Origin: Salegentibacter_A chungangensis
Lineage (GTDB): Bacteria > Bacteroidota > Bacteroidia > Flavobacteriales > Flavobacteriaceae
DNA: 64,000 nt
Assembly (NCBI RefSeq): GCF_042678405.1
Contig: NZ_JBHTLI010000003.1
Coordinates: forward strand, 1 to 64,000
Direction of reading: 5' to 3'
Below, piece after piece: positions 35,213 to 43,413 of this stretch (position 1 is its first letter; the number at the start of each line of letters is the position of its first letter). The notes under the pieces are model-generated. The model was not told the origin of the DNA, ran no database searches, and saw only the letters and a list, made by a program, of their open reading frames with translations. The position numbers were made by a program, and so were the translations under genes.

Positions 35213-36337
35213 TTAATCTCCGTCAGAATCTACATAATCTATACTTACTGATAATGCCTGAACCATATCTACCTTAAGCAGCACTACATTCTTCTGCAAT
35301 TCGTCATATGCTGCAAGCATCTTGGTATTATCGCTCTCTATCTGGCTAACAAGATTCGCATCAAGTTCATCAGCCTGCATTCTGATATTATTAAACTGAC
35401 CATTGATAAGGCCTCCTAACGGATCACCATTCTTAATGGTATTAAGGTATCGAAGATAGTCCACATAGCTCAGTCCTTTTCTGTCCTCTCCAAAATAATT
35501 CCCTACAAAGAAGTTATGAACCGTCTCCACAGATTTCAGGTATAACTGCTTAGAAAGCTCCGCAGAATAATAAGCCTCTACATTTTCAGGAACAGGGTTT
35601 CCACTGAAAACCCCTGCAGGAATACCGATCTTCCCCGCTCTAAGGAACTTCTCGTAATACATAATGTAATCGTTGGTTAAACGATCTACAGAACCGGTGC
35701 TTGATGAGCTGGTATTATTTACAAACTGATCTCTGAAATTGTTCTTCCAGTCACTAAGCACTTCAGAAGTAAGGGAATTTACACGTACCGAAACAGCATT
35801 CAGGTAATTTTTATAGGTTGCGGCATTGGCATTAGAAGTGTAATGTGCTATTATTTCAGCATCTGTATCGCCCAGGCCGTAAAGAAGGTAAGCCAGCGCG
35901 GGGAACCCCTGCTCGTCCATAGCAGAAGGCAATTCCAGGTTGAATTCTCCGGCCTGAATCTTTTCTTCCATCGCAGCAGCGTCTACGGGATAGGTGTTTA
36001 AATTATTCCGGTAATTAAGCGTTTCAGCTTTCCCGATATCAAATGGCGAAACCGTCTGAAACTGGATATATGCTTCTTTATACGCCGAACGCAAGTCTGC
36101 AAGATTGGCCTCGGTTGGATCCTGGGTAAACTTCAGGCTTACTTCTTCCAAGGTCTGTACTTCAACAGAAAAATTCTCGAAAGAAGGGATAATTATATTA
36201 TCTGACCAATTCTTGAGCATTGCCCCACGATCAAAATCATCGGTATTTCCACCACCCGGGGTATCATCGCTATTGCTGCTACAGCCTGCCACAAAAAGCA
36301 GTACCGGTAAAAACATTAATTTCAGAAAGTTCTTCAT
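35213..36337 (-). CDS. imelysin-like (IrpA-type) lipoprotein
   Basis: The 374-residue lipoprotein (Cys19 in FVAGCSSNSD) is an all-helical imelysin/peptidase M75 relative, a family tied to iron regulation and uptake. The classic GxHxxE motif is replaced: residues 144-149 read GFPALA, followed by YLLYGLG. Flavobacterial imelysins of the subgroup with a PAxxYLL pattern look similar, so this may be a lineage variant and not decay. It stands between the DUF4856 gene and the carboxylase-like gene in the putative metal-uptake operon. Confidence 0.88.
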   Translation of the reverse strand: MKNFLKLMFLPVLLFVAGCSSNSDDTPGGGNTDDFDRGAMLKNWSDNIIIPSFENFSVEVQTLEEVSLKFTQDPTEANLADLRSAYKEAYIQFQTVSPFDIGKAETLNYRNNLNTYPVDAAAMEEKIQAGEFNLELPSAMDEQGFPALAYLLYGLGDTDAEIIAHYTSNANAATYKNYLNAVSVRVNSLTSEVLSDWKNNFRDQFVNNTSSSSTGSVDRLTNDYIMYYEKFLRAGKIGIPAGVFSGNPVPENVEAYYSAELSKQLYLKSVETVHNFFVGNYFGEDRKGLSYVDYLRYLNTIKNGDPLGGLINGQFNNIRMQADELDANLVSQIESDNTKMLAAYDELQKNVVLLKVDMVQALSVSIDYVDSDGD

Positions 36338-36352
36338 AATCGTAATATTAGT

Positions 36353-36383
36353 AAAACCAGGGCCGAAGATACTTCAGCCCTGG
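36353..36383 (-). terminator. intra-operon hairpin after the DUF4856 gene
   Basis: On the minus strand CCAGGGCTGAAG (36372-36383) pairs with CTTCGGCCCTGG (36357-36368), one G-T pair, loop TAT, followed by TTTT. It lies 25 bases after the first gene's stop and 19 bases before the second gene's ATG, so it may weaken downstream expression or stabilise the first message. Confidence 0.7.
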
Positions 36384-36408
36384 CTATTATATAAGCAATT
36401 CAACAAAT

Positions 36409-37620
36409 TTATTCTGCAGCCATCTCTACGCTGAATCCGAATTCGGCAGCGATCTCCTGAGCAATTCCCTCAAGAGTTTCCGGACTTACACTCCAGAATC
36501 CATTTTCGTTCATCATCTGTTCCCTGAAAGATTTTACAGTTTCAGCTGAAAGATAAGGCGCTCCGGTCTCAGGGTTATGGGTAAATCTCAAACTATACAC
36601 AAATCCATAACCTTCAGAAAGTTCGTGGAAGGTGCTTCCCATATTATTTCCTTCTTCCAAAGATGCTGCTCCTTCGGCAAGATAGTGAACGGCACGAACA
36701 GCAATCACCTTAGAGATATTCTCTCTAATGATATTGGCCTGCTCATCACGTAACTCGTAATCACCGGCTTCTATCGCAGCTCTACCTTTTTTAAAGGCTT
36801 CAAAGGTTTCTTCAGCAATCCCGGCAAAATCAGAATCGGCATCAACCTCTCCCAGATAATTGAAAAGCAAATGGTCGTCACTTTCATTCAATACCGAGTT
36901 AGGGTCTTCAGCAGGAATTGAAGGATCGCCGTAAAGGTATCCGTAAGCCTCATCCCACTTGTGTTCCATAGTGGTATAACTGGCTCCTTCTTCGGTTACA
37001 TTATTATTGTTGTTTTCTACATTATCACCTTCATCAAGCACTGCTGAAGAAAGATAATTATTCAGCATCTGATCGGCTAATAGAGCTCCTATAAGACCTT
37101 TTGCAAAAGCCTGGTCCAACTCCAGCCCTTTAGCATTCACGTAACGGGTCTTGGAACCATCGGCGATCTGACCGGCCTGTCCCGCTGCGGCTAATTCATT
37201 GCGGTTTGCCTTGACTTCTCCCATTTGCTGATCGATATAAGATTCGAAATCAGCTTTCAGTTCATTGCTCTCTACGGTATTCGTTGAAAAATAAAGTTGT
37301 GAAGCAGCTACCTTAGACTTTACACTTTTAGAGGTCTCGTTAAGATCTGCTTCAGAAAAAGGATTGTTCTCATTAGAAAACATATTGGAAAGACTCTCTT
37401 GGGTCTGGTTGTCAAAATCGTTGAAGGAAGAAAGAAGCTCACTTGTCATTCTCAACCTCAGGGTCTGGCCTGAATAACTAACGGTTGAATTTGAATTTCT
37501 CTCGAAGGTATAAGTTGAAGGAACATTGAGTTCCGGGGTTGGATTGATGTTATCGTCGTCTGATGAGCAGGATGCAAGGCTTAAACTTCCCAATGCTAAT
37601 CCAAAAAGAATTCTTTTCAT
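36409..37620 (-). CDS. DUF4856-type lipoprotein
   Basis: The 403-residue protein has a lipoprotein signal (Cys18 in LASCSSDDDN), an N-terminal YTFERNSNSTVSYSGQTLRL motif typical of DUF4856, a helical middle part and many acidic residues. Function is unknown. Members are often found beside imelysin-like proteins and TonB receptors in Bacteroidota, which suggests a surface-exposed or periplasmic metal- or ligand-binding role. It is the first gene after the promoter and inverted repeat at 37668-37727 and should be the most highly expressed, given the hairpin after it. The Glu-rich sequence makes it a conceivable substrate for the carboxylase-like protein; that is speculation. Confidence 0.83.
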   Translation of the reverse strand: MKRILFGLALGSLSLASCSSDDDNINPTPELNVPSTYTFERNSNSTVSYSGQTLRLRMTSELLSSFNDFDNQTQESLSNMFSNENNPFSEADLNETSKSVKSKVAASQLYFSTNTVESNELKADFESYIDQQMGEVKANRNELAAAGQAGQIADGSKTRYVNAKGLELDQAFAKGLIGALLADQMLNNYLSSAVLDEGDNVENNNNNVTEEGASYTTMEHKWDEAYGYLYGDPSIPAEDPNSVLNESDDHLLFNYLGEVDADSDFAGIAEETFEAFKKGRAAIEAGDYELRDEQANIIRENISKVIAVRAVHYLAEGAASLEEGNNMGSTFHELSEGYGFVYSLRFTHNPETGAPYLSAETVKSFREQMMNENGFWSVSPETLEGIAQEIAAEFGFSVEMAAE

Positions 37621-37667
37621 TATTGTTTATTTAGACTTGTTTAAAATAGTAGTTTAAAATTCGGCAA

Positions 37668-37698
37668 CAAATATAGAAAGGCATGATCAGTGCCGCAA
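37668..37698 (-). promoter_or_regulatory. promoter of the four-gene metal-uptake operon
   Basis: On the minus strand TTG (37696-37698), a 20-base spacer and TATATTTG (37668-37675) match the consensus. The -7 box lies 48 bases before the DUF4856 start codon. Confidence 0.7.
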
Positions 37699-37727
37699 CT
37701 TTATTTAGATTAAATTTAAATAAAGTT
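37697..37727. promoter_or_regulatory. 11-bp perfect inverted repeat, candidate Fur-type operator
   Basis: AACTTTATTTA (37697-37707) and TAAATAAAGTT (37717-37727) are exact reverse complements separated by nine bases. The repeat overlaps the -33 box. AT-rich dyads of this size are compatible with a Fur-family site, which would fit iron control, but the regulator is not identified here. Confidence 0.55.
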
Positions 37728-37760
37728 TTATAATGAAGTTTTGGAATTCCATAAACAAGC

Positions 37761-38624
37761 TTAATGGTACTGAGAAAAGATCTTGGAGGCTTCATTGAAT
37801 GAAGACTCGAAACTGGTCATTTTAATATTGGTGTCGGCCTTTTTGGAGTTAAAATAAGAAAGCATCTTCTCGGTAGGCATATTTCCGGTAAGTTCATCCT
37901 TGGCCATAGGACAGCCTCCAAAGCCCTGCACCGCACCATCAAAACGACGACACCCGGCCTTGTAGGCAGCATCTACCTTTTCGTGCCATTTGGAAGGCGT
38001 GGTATGTAAATGCGCACCGAATTCTATTTCGGTATACTTCGGAATAAGGTTTGAAAAAAGATATTCAATAATATCGGGGGTAGATGTACCAATAGTATCT
38101 GAAAGAGAAAGGATCTTCACCCCCATAGCCGAAAGCTTTTCGGTCCACTCCCCTACTATTTCAACATTCCACGGATCTCCGTAGGGGTTTCCAAAACCCA
38201 TAGAAAGATAGGCCACCACTTCTTTATCAGACTTATTGGCTATTTCCAGAATTTCTTTCAGGATCTCAACAGATTGTTCAATTGTCTTATGGGTATTCCT
38301 CATTTGAAAGTTCTCAGAAATAGAGAACGGGTACCCCAGGTAGTCTATCTGTTCATGTACCGAGGCATCGTTTGCACCTCGCGTGTTGGCAACGATCGCC
38401 AGCAGTTTACTTTCGGTTTTAGACAGGTCCAGTTTCTCCAGCACCTGAGCAGTATCAGACATTTGAGGAATGGCCTTTGGGGAAACGAAACTTCCGAAGT
38501 CTATGGTATCAAAACCACAACGCAACAGTGACTGAATGTACTGGGCTTTTTTTTCGGTTGGAATAAAGTCCCGGATACCCTGCATGGCATCACGGGGGCA
38601 TTCTATAAGTTTCACTTTCTCCAT
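37761..38624 (-). CDS. hydroxymethylglutaryl-CoA lyase
   Basis: The 287-residue TIM-barrel enzyme splits HMG-CoA into acetyl-CoA and acetoacetate, the last step of leucine breakdown. Visible marks are IECPRDAMQGIRDFIPTEKK at the N-terminus (catalytic Asp-Arg region), FGAHLHTTPSKWHEKVDAA with the metal-binding His pair, and the active-site loop GFGGCPMAKDE with Cys. It is one base from the HAD gene upstream on the same strand. Leucine dehydrogenase at 44443 belongs to the same catabolic theme but is not linked. Confidence 0.94.
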   Translation of the reverse strand: MEKVKLIECPRDAMQGIRDFIPTEKKAQYIQSLLRCGFDTIDFGSFVSPKAIPQMSDTAQVLEKLDLSKTESKLLAIVANTRGANDASVHEQIDYLGYPFSISENFQMRNTHKTIEQSVEILKEILEIANKSDKEVVAYLSMGFGNPYGDPWNVEIVGEWTEKLSAMGVKILSLSDTIGTSTPDIIEYLFSNLIPKYTEIEFGAHLHTTPSKWHEKVDAAYKAGCRRFDGAVQGFGGCPMAKDELTGNMPTEKMLSYFNSKKADTNIKMTSFESSFNEASKIFSQYH

Positions 38625-39284
38625 TTACTTCTGATTTAATTTCCGAAGGATCTCAGGCGTCAGTTCTTCAAAATCATCGATCACAAGATCGGCTGAAGAA
38701 AGGTCCTGTTCTCCTGAATTTAGGTTCCTGTATCCCACGCAGCTCATCCCTGCAGCTTTGGCCGCCAGCACTCCATTATGACTGTCTTCAATAACAACAA
38801 ATTGCGAAGAACTTATCTTATAAAGATCTGAGATCTTCAGAAAGATATCGGGTTCAGGTTTCCCGTGCTCCACATCCTCACTGCTCACAAAGTGATCAAA
38901 ATAGGCCGTGAGTCCCGATTTTTCCATAAACAAGCTAATGATCTCCCTTGGCGAAGAAGAACCTACCGAAAGCCGAAAATCACTTTCATATAAATTCCTG
39001 ACGAGCTCAGATACACCGGGATTCGTATTAATATCCCTTTTCCTTATCTCTGAAGTCTTAAGTTGTTCTTCCTGCTCAAGAAACTCTTCTACAGGAGTTT
39101 TCAAACCAAAATCCTTTTTGATCTTTTTCCACATTCCAAAAGGAGACATTCCTTTTAGCTGGTCGTGATAAGCTGAAGTGATATTAATGCCAAGTTTTTC
39201 GAAGAGAATTACTTCCAGTTCTGTATGCAAGGGTTCGCTGTCTACCAACACCCCATCCATATCGAAAATAACATTTTTAGGCAT
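38625..39284 (-). CDS. HAD-family hydrolase (beta-phosphoglucomutase-like phosphatase)
   Basis: The 219-residue protein has HAD motif I FDMDGVLVDSEPLH, motif II VGSSSPREI, and motif III/IV GKPEPDIFLK with VIEDSHNGVLAAKAAGM. The helical cap puts it in subfamily IA with beta-phosphoglucomutase and sugar-phosphate phosphatases. The substrate is unknown. Its stop directly abuts the HMG-CoA lyase start, so the two are cotranscribed. The 267-base gap upstream (39285-39551) shows no gene, only weak GC-rich complementarity near 39410-39438. Confidence 0.9.
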   Translation of the reverse strand: MPKNVIFDMDGVLVDSEPLHTELEVILFEKLGINITSAYHDQLKGMSPFGMWKKIKKDFGLKTPVEEFLEQEEQLKTSEIRKRDINTNPGVSELVRNLYESDFRLSVGSSSPREIISLFMEKSGLTAYFDHFVSSEDVEHGKPEPDIFLKISDLYKISSSQFVVIEDSHNGVLAAKAAGMSCVGYRNLNSGEQDLSSADLVIDDFEELTPEILRKLNQK

Positions 39285-39551
39285 TAAAAACTGAGATTTT
39301 GCGTAAAGATAGCAGAATAATTAAAGAATTTTCAATTTCACACAAAAAGTAGACAGAGTCCTATCCTCACAAATAACACAAGACCGAAATCATCCAAATT
39401 CTCTTCCCGGGACCGGGCGAGGCGAAAAATCCGCGCCTATTTCTGTTGGTGATTCCCCGCAGTATAACATAAAATGATACCGGACGCTTAAGAAATGTAA
39501 GAAGGATGGAACGAGTCAAAAAAGGATTACTTGTTCATCCAAACTTTAAAC

Positions 39552-40574
39552 TTAAAGATTAGACTCAAGTACTTTCTTATTGATCTCCCTGATAAGTGCC
39601 GGGCCTTCATAAATAAAACCGGTATAAAGCTGCACGAGGCTGGCCCCGGCTTTTAGCTTTTCAATGGCATCATCTGCCGAATGTATCCCGCCAACCCCAA
39701 TGATAGGAAATGCTTTTCCGCTCTTTTCAGAAAGAAAACGTATCACTTCGGTAGACCTGTTCTTAAGAGGCTTTCCGCTAAGACCACCCATCTCGTTTTT
39801 GCTATCTGACTTCAGCCCTTCCCGGGAAATAGTAGTGTTGGTAGCGATCACTCCCGCAATTCGGGTCTCTTTTACAATATCTATAATATCCAGCAACTGC
39901 TCATCTATTAGGTCCGGTGCTATCTTCAGCAATATAGGCTTGTGAAGCGGACGCTGCTCGTTCATTTCCTGAAGCGTCTTCAAAAGCCGGGTCAAAGGCT
40001 CCTTATCCTGAAGCTCCCTTAAATTGGGTGTATTTGGAGAACTTACATTCACCACAAAATAATTCACATAATCATAGAGGGCATCAAAACATATTTTATA
40101 ATCCTCCACGGCATCGGCGTTAGGTGTGATCTTGTTCTTCCCGATATTACCGCCTATCAGTACATCCTTATTCTTTTTCAGCCTTTCCACCATCTCTTCC
40201 ACGCCGCCATTATTAAAACCCATCCTGTTGATAATAGCCTCATCCTGTTTTAGCCTGAAAAGTCGTTTCTTTTCATTTCCGGGTTGCGGCTTTGGAGTTA
40301 CCGTCCCCACTTCAATAAACCCAAATCCAAGGCCGGAAAGCTCCTTATAAAGTTTGGCATCTTTATCGAAACCTGCGGCAAGACCAACAGGATTCTTAAA
40401 TTTAAGACCAAAGACCTCCCGCTCCAGTGCAGGATCCTCCAGCTGAAATTTCTTCCGCAGAAAAGACTTAACCCCGGGAATTTTAAAGATTTTTTTTAGA
40501 AAACTGAAAGTGAAATAATGAACCTTCTCAGGGTCAAATTTGAAAAGTAAGGGCCGAATAAAGGACTTGTACAT
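39552..40574 (-). CDS. pyrD: dihydroorotate dehydrogenase (quinone), class 2
   Basis: The 340-residue membrane-associated flavoenzyme oxidises dihydroorotate in pyrimidine synthesis and passes electrons to quinone. The N-terminal extension (MYKSFIRPLLFKFDPEKVHYFTF, given in part) is typical of class 2. The core shows NPVGLAAGFDKDAKL, GTVTPKPQPGNEKKRLFRL, NRMGFNN and the catalytic-serine segment NVSSPNTPNLRELQ. The longest frame starts at 40787, but the family start is the ATG at 40574. It is divergent from pepT. Confidence 0.96.
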   Translation of the reverse strand: MYKSFIRPLLFKFDPEKVHYFTFSFLKKIFKIPGVKSFLRKKFQLEDPALEREVFGLKFKNPVGLAAGFDKDAKLYKELSGLGFGFIEVGTVTPKPQPGNEKKRLFRLKQDEAIINRMGFNNGGVEEMVERLKKNKDVLIGGNIGKNKITPNADAVEDYKICFDALYDYVNYFVVNVSSPNTPNLRELQDKEPLTRLLKTLQEMNEQRPLHKPILLKIAPDLIDEQLLDIIDIVKETRIAGVIATNTTISREGLKSDSKNEMGGLSGKPLKNRSTEVIRFLSEKSGKAFPIIGVGGIHSADDAIEKLKAGASLVQLYTGFIYEGPALIREINKKVLESNL

Positions 40575-40638
40575 AAGCGCTTGGTTTGTGCAAAAGTAAA
40601 GGATTTCATAAAAATTACAGCCTATTTCATAAAAGGTT

Positions 40639-40668
40639 TTGAACCCGGAGAGCGAATGTTTATTTTTG
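40639..40668 (+). promoter_or_regulatory. pepT promoter
   Basis: TTG (40639-40641), a 19-base spacer and TATTTTTG (40661-40668) lie 17 bases before the ATG at 40686. This supports that start over upstream in-frame ATGs at 40581 and 40656. Confidence 0.6.
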
Positions 40669-40685
40669 AAAAAACACCACCAAAA

Positions 40686-41930
40686 ATGACCAATAAACAT
40701 CATATTATAGACCGCTTTATCAGTTATGTTACCATAGACACTCAAAGCGATCCTGAAAGCAACTCTACCCCAAGTACCGAAAAACAATGGGAACTGGCCA
40801 ATAAGCTGGTAGATGAATTAAAGGAAATGGGGATGCAGGAGGTGAGCATAGACGAAAATGCCTATGTAATGGCCACCCTGCCGGCAACCGTAGCCCATAA
40901 AGTTCCGGTTATAGGCTTTGTATCTCATTTTGACACTTCTCCAGATTTTACCGGAACAAACGTAAAACCACAGATCGTTGAGAACTACGACGGAAAGGAT
41001 ATCGTCCTGAATGAGGAAAAGAACATTATCCTTTCCCCCGATTATTTCGAAGACCTGTTGCTTTACAAGGGAAAAACCCTGATCACCACAGATGGCACCA
41101 CCTTACTTGGGGCCGATGACAAGGCCGGGATCACCGAGATAATGACGGCGATGCAGTACCTGATAGATAACCCCGACATTCCTCACGGGAAGATCAGGAT
41201 CTGCTTCACCCCTGATGAAGAGATAGGCCGAGGCGCCCATAAATTCGATGTGGAGAAATTCGGAGCTGAATGGGCCTACACGATGGATGGCAGCCAGATA
41301 GGAGAACTGGAATATGAGAACTTTAATGCGGCCCAGGCAGTGGTTACCGTAAAAGGAAAAAGTGTACATCCAGGCTACGCCAAAGATAAAATGGTGAACA
41401 GTATTTATATTGCTCAGGATTTCATCAATTCCCTGCCCCGCCTGGAAACTCCTGAACATACCGAGGGGCGCCAGGGATTCTTCCACCTGAACAATATTAA
41501 AGGTAATGTAGAAGAGACCAAGCTGGAATATATTATAAGAGATCACGATAAAGAGCATTTTGAAGCGAGGAAGGAAATGATGAAGAACCTCACTTCAGAT
41601 ATTTGCGAACAGTACGAAACCGATTGTATTTCGGTAGAGATCAAGGACCAGTATTTCAATATGAAGGAAAAAATAGAACCGGTGATGCATATTGTTGACC
41701 TGGCCGAAGAAGCGATGAAGGAGGTTGATGTAAAACCCATAGTAAGGCCAATAAGAGGGGGAACCGATGGAGCCCAGCTCAGTTATATGGGACTTCCCTG
41801 CCCAAATATATTTGCTGGCGGTCATAATTTCCACGGGAAATATGAATATGTGCCGGTAGAAAATATGCAAAAGGCAACAGAAGTTATCGTAAAGATTGCC
41901 GAGTTAACCGCCAAAAAATATGAATCCTGA
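40686..41930 (+). CDS. pepT: peptidase T (tripeptidase)
   Basis: The 414-residue M20 metallopeptidase removes N-terminal residues from tripeptides in the cytoplasm. Zinc ligands and catalytic residues appear in order: GFVSHFDTSPD, LLGADDKAGI, FTPDEEIGRGAH, YTMDGSQIGELEYE and FAGGHNFHGKYEYV. A dimerisation domain with GKSVHPGYAKDKMVN is inserted in the middle. The ATG at 40686 begins MTNKHHIIDRFISY as in the family. Its stop shares one base with the next gene's ATG. Confidence 0.96.
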   Translation: MTNKHHIIDRFISYVTIDTQSDPESNSTPSTEKQWELANKLVDELKEMGMQEVSIDENAYVMATLPATVAHKVPVIGFVSHFDTSPDFTGTNVKPQIVENYDGKDIVLNEEKNIILSPDYFEDLLLYKGKTLITTDGTTLLGADDKAGITEIMTAMQYLIDNPDIPHGKIRICFTPDEEIGRGAHKFDVEKFGAEWAYTMDGSQIGELEYENFNAAQAVVTVKGKSVHPGYAKDKMVNSIYIAQDFINSLPRLETPEHTEGRQGFFHLNNIKGNVEETKLEYIIRDHDKEHFEARKEMMKNLTSDICEQYETDCISVEIKDQYFNMKEKIEPVMHIVDLAEEAMKEVDVKPIVRPIRGGTDGAQLSYMGLPCPNIFAGGHNFHGKYEYVPVENMQKATEVIVKIAELTAKKYES

Positions 41931-42523
41931 TGCCCGTAAAGAATGTTGAAGAATATATAGACAGGCACCCAAACTGGCAGGAAGAATTGAAAATTCTGCG
42001 TGAAATGATGCTGGACACGCCTTTAGAAGAAACCATAAAATGGGGCGGCCCGGTGTATTGCCTTAATGGTAAAAATGTGGCAGGCATCGCAGCCTTTAAA
42101 AACCATTGTGCTCTGTGGTTCTTTAACGGAGCGCTTTTAAAGCAAAACACAGCACTGCTTCAAAATGCACAGGAAGGAAAGACAAAAGCCCTTCGGCAAA
42201 TAAAGTTTACAAAAGAAGATAAGATCAGGCCAGAGATTTTGATAAACTATGTAAACGAAGCGATCCAAAATCAGCGGGAAGGAAAAGAAATCAAGCCAAA
42301 CACCAATAAAAAGCTGATCATCCCGCCGGAGTTTTTGGCTGAATTGGACAAGAATCCTGCTTTACTCAAAGCATTCGATAAGCTTACCACCGGAAAACAA
42401 CGGGAATATGCCGATTATATTAATGAAGCAAAAAAGGAAGCCACAAAACAGAAGCGCCTTAAAAAGATCATCCCGATGATCCTAGAAGGAAAAGGCCTGT
42501 ATGAGAAGTACAAGAATTGTTGA
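41930..42523 (+). CDS. DUF1801/YdeI-family protein
   Basis: The 197-residue protein combines a DUF1801-like domain (LREMMLDTPLEETIKWGGPVY, FKNHCALWFFNGALLK) with a C-terminal YdeI/bacteriocin-protection type helical region (IPPEFLAELDKNPALLKAFDKL, GKQREYADYINEAKKEATKQ). The biochemical role is unknown. It is translationally coupled to pepT by a one-base overlap and is followed by a strong terminator. Confidence 0.87.
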   Translation: MPVKNVEEYIDRHPNWQEELKILREMMLDTPLEETIKWGGPVYCLNGKNVAGIAAFKNHCALWFFNGALLKQNTALLQNAQEGKTKALRQIKFTKEDKIRPEILINYVNEAIQNQREGKEIKPNTNKKLIIPPEFLAELDKNPALLKAFDKLTTGKQREYADYINEAKKEATKQKRLKKIIPMILEGKGLYEKYKNC

Positions 42524-42540
42524 TTTTTGATAAAGGCAGA

Positions 42541-42573
42541 AAAAAAGCCTTTCCTGACGGAAAGGCTTTTTTT
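42541..42573. terminator. bidirectional terminator
   Basis: AAAAAAGCCTTTCC (42541-42554) and GGAAAGGCTTTTTT (42559-42572) form a 14-bp perfect stem with loop TGAC. It serves the YdeI-like gene and the convergent yajC operon. Confidence 0.92.
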
Positions 42574-42593
42574 TTAATTATAAGAATCGGCTC

Positions 42594-42890
42594 TTATTTT
42601 TTCTCTTCCTTGGCAGGTGCATTTAACTTCTGACTCATTTCCATCGAAATGGAAGAACGGTCGAAAGTTATTTTTCCCGCTCCGGTTTCAATAATTACCG
42701 CATTGTTTTTTTCACTAAAATCTACAATTTTTCCATGCATTCCGCTTTTGGTAACCACGCGGTCACCTTTCTTAAGTTCAGCAGCAAAATTGCGTTCTTT
42801 TTTAGCTTTTTTCATCTGTGGCATGATCATAAAGAAATAGACCACCACAAACATTAAAATAATTGGGGCAAACTGTGTTAATTTATCCAT
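42594..42890 (-). CDS. yajC: preprotein translocase subunit YajC
   Basis: The 98-residue protein has one N-terminal membrane helix (FAPIILMFVVVYFFMIMPQMKK) and the family motif FAAELKKGDRVVTKSGMHGKI. YajC joins SecDF at the Sec translocon. It is the last gene of nusB-DUF1573-yajC, with a five-base gap to the gene upstream. Confidence 0.95.
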   Translation of the reverse strand: MDKLTQFAPIILMFVVVYFFMIMPQMKKAKKERNFAAELKKGDRVVTKSGMHGKIVDFSEKNNAVIIETGAGKITFDRSSISMEMSQKLNAPAKEEKK

Positions 42891-42895
42891 ATAGA

Positions 42896-43363
42896 TTATT
42901 TACCGGCGTTCTCTTCAGTTTCTACGAAAGCCTTAATTTTTAATTGCTCTTTACCATTTTCGGTGTTAGCAGATACTGTTACGGTCTTAGTTACCTGACC
43001 TTTACCTGAACCATTGAATTTTACGGTCATCTCTCCGGTTTCTCCTGGAGCAATGGTTTCATTTTTAGGGTAACTTGGCACTGTACATCCACAAGAACTG
43101 CTTGCGTTAGTAATTACCAAAGGAGCTTTTCCTGTATTTGTAAAACTAAATACGTGCTCTACAGATTCACCTTGTGGAATATTCCCAAAATCATGCTCTG
43201 TTACATCAAAAGTCATTTCAGGATATACAGTCTCCTTAGCATCTCTCTCTGCTGCAGAGTCCACGTTTTCGGCTTTTACCTTTTCAGAGGCGTTATTGTT
43301 GTCTTTACAAGAAGTAAATAGCAGTGCCCCTACCGCTGCTACTAATAAAAGTCCTTTTTTCAT
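42896..43363 (-). CDS. DUF1573 lipoprotein
   Basis: The 155-residue lipoprotein (Cys19 in LFTSCKDNNN) carries an immunoglobulin-like DUF1573 domain with TEHDFGNIPQGESVEHVFSFTN, ITNASSSCGCTVPSYPK and GETGEMTVKFN. The CGC cluster is a hallmark of the family. Function is unknown, but it is probably periplasmic. The nusB-DUF1573-yajC order is, as I recall, common in flavobacteria. Confidence 0.9.
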   Translation of the reverse strand: MKKGLLLVAAVGALLFTSCKDNNNASEKVKAENVDSAAERDAKETVYPEMTFDVTEHDFGNIPQGESVEHVFSFTNTGKAPLVITNASSSCGCTVPSYPKNETIAPGETGEMTVKFNGSGKGQVTKTVTVSANTENGKEQLKIKAFVETEENAGK

Positions 43364-43413
43364 GATTATTATGTTTTAAATATTTAACGGATAAAATTAA
43401 GAAAAAAACTTTA

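Noticed and set aside
39285..39551. A gap of 267 bases between pyrD and the HAD gene with a GC-rich patch near 39410-39440
   Set aside because: I found no open frame of note, no convincing hairpin and no RNA gene.
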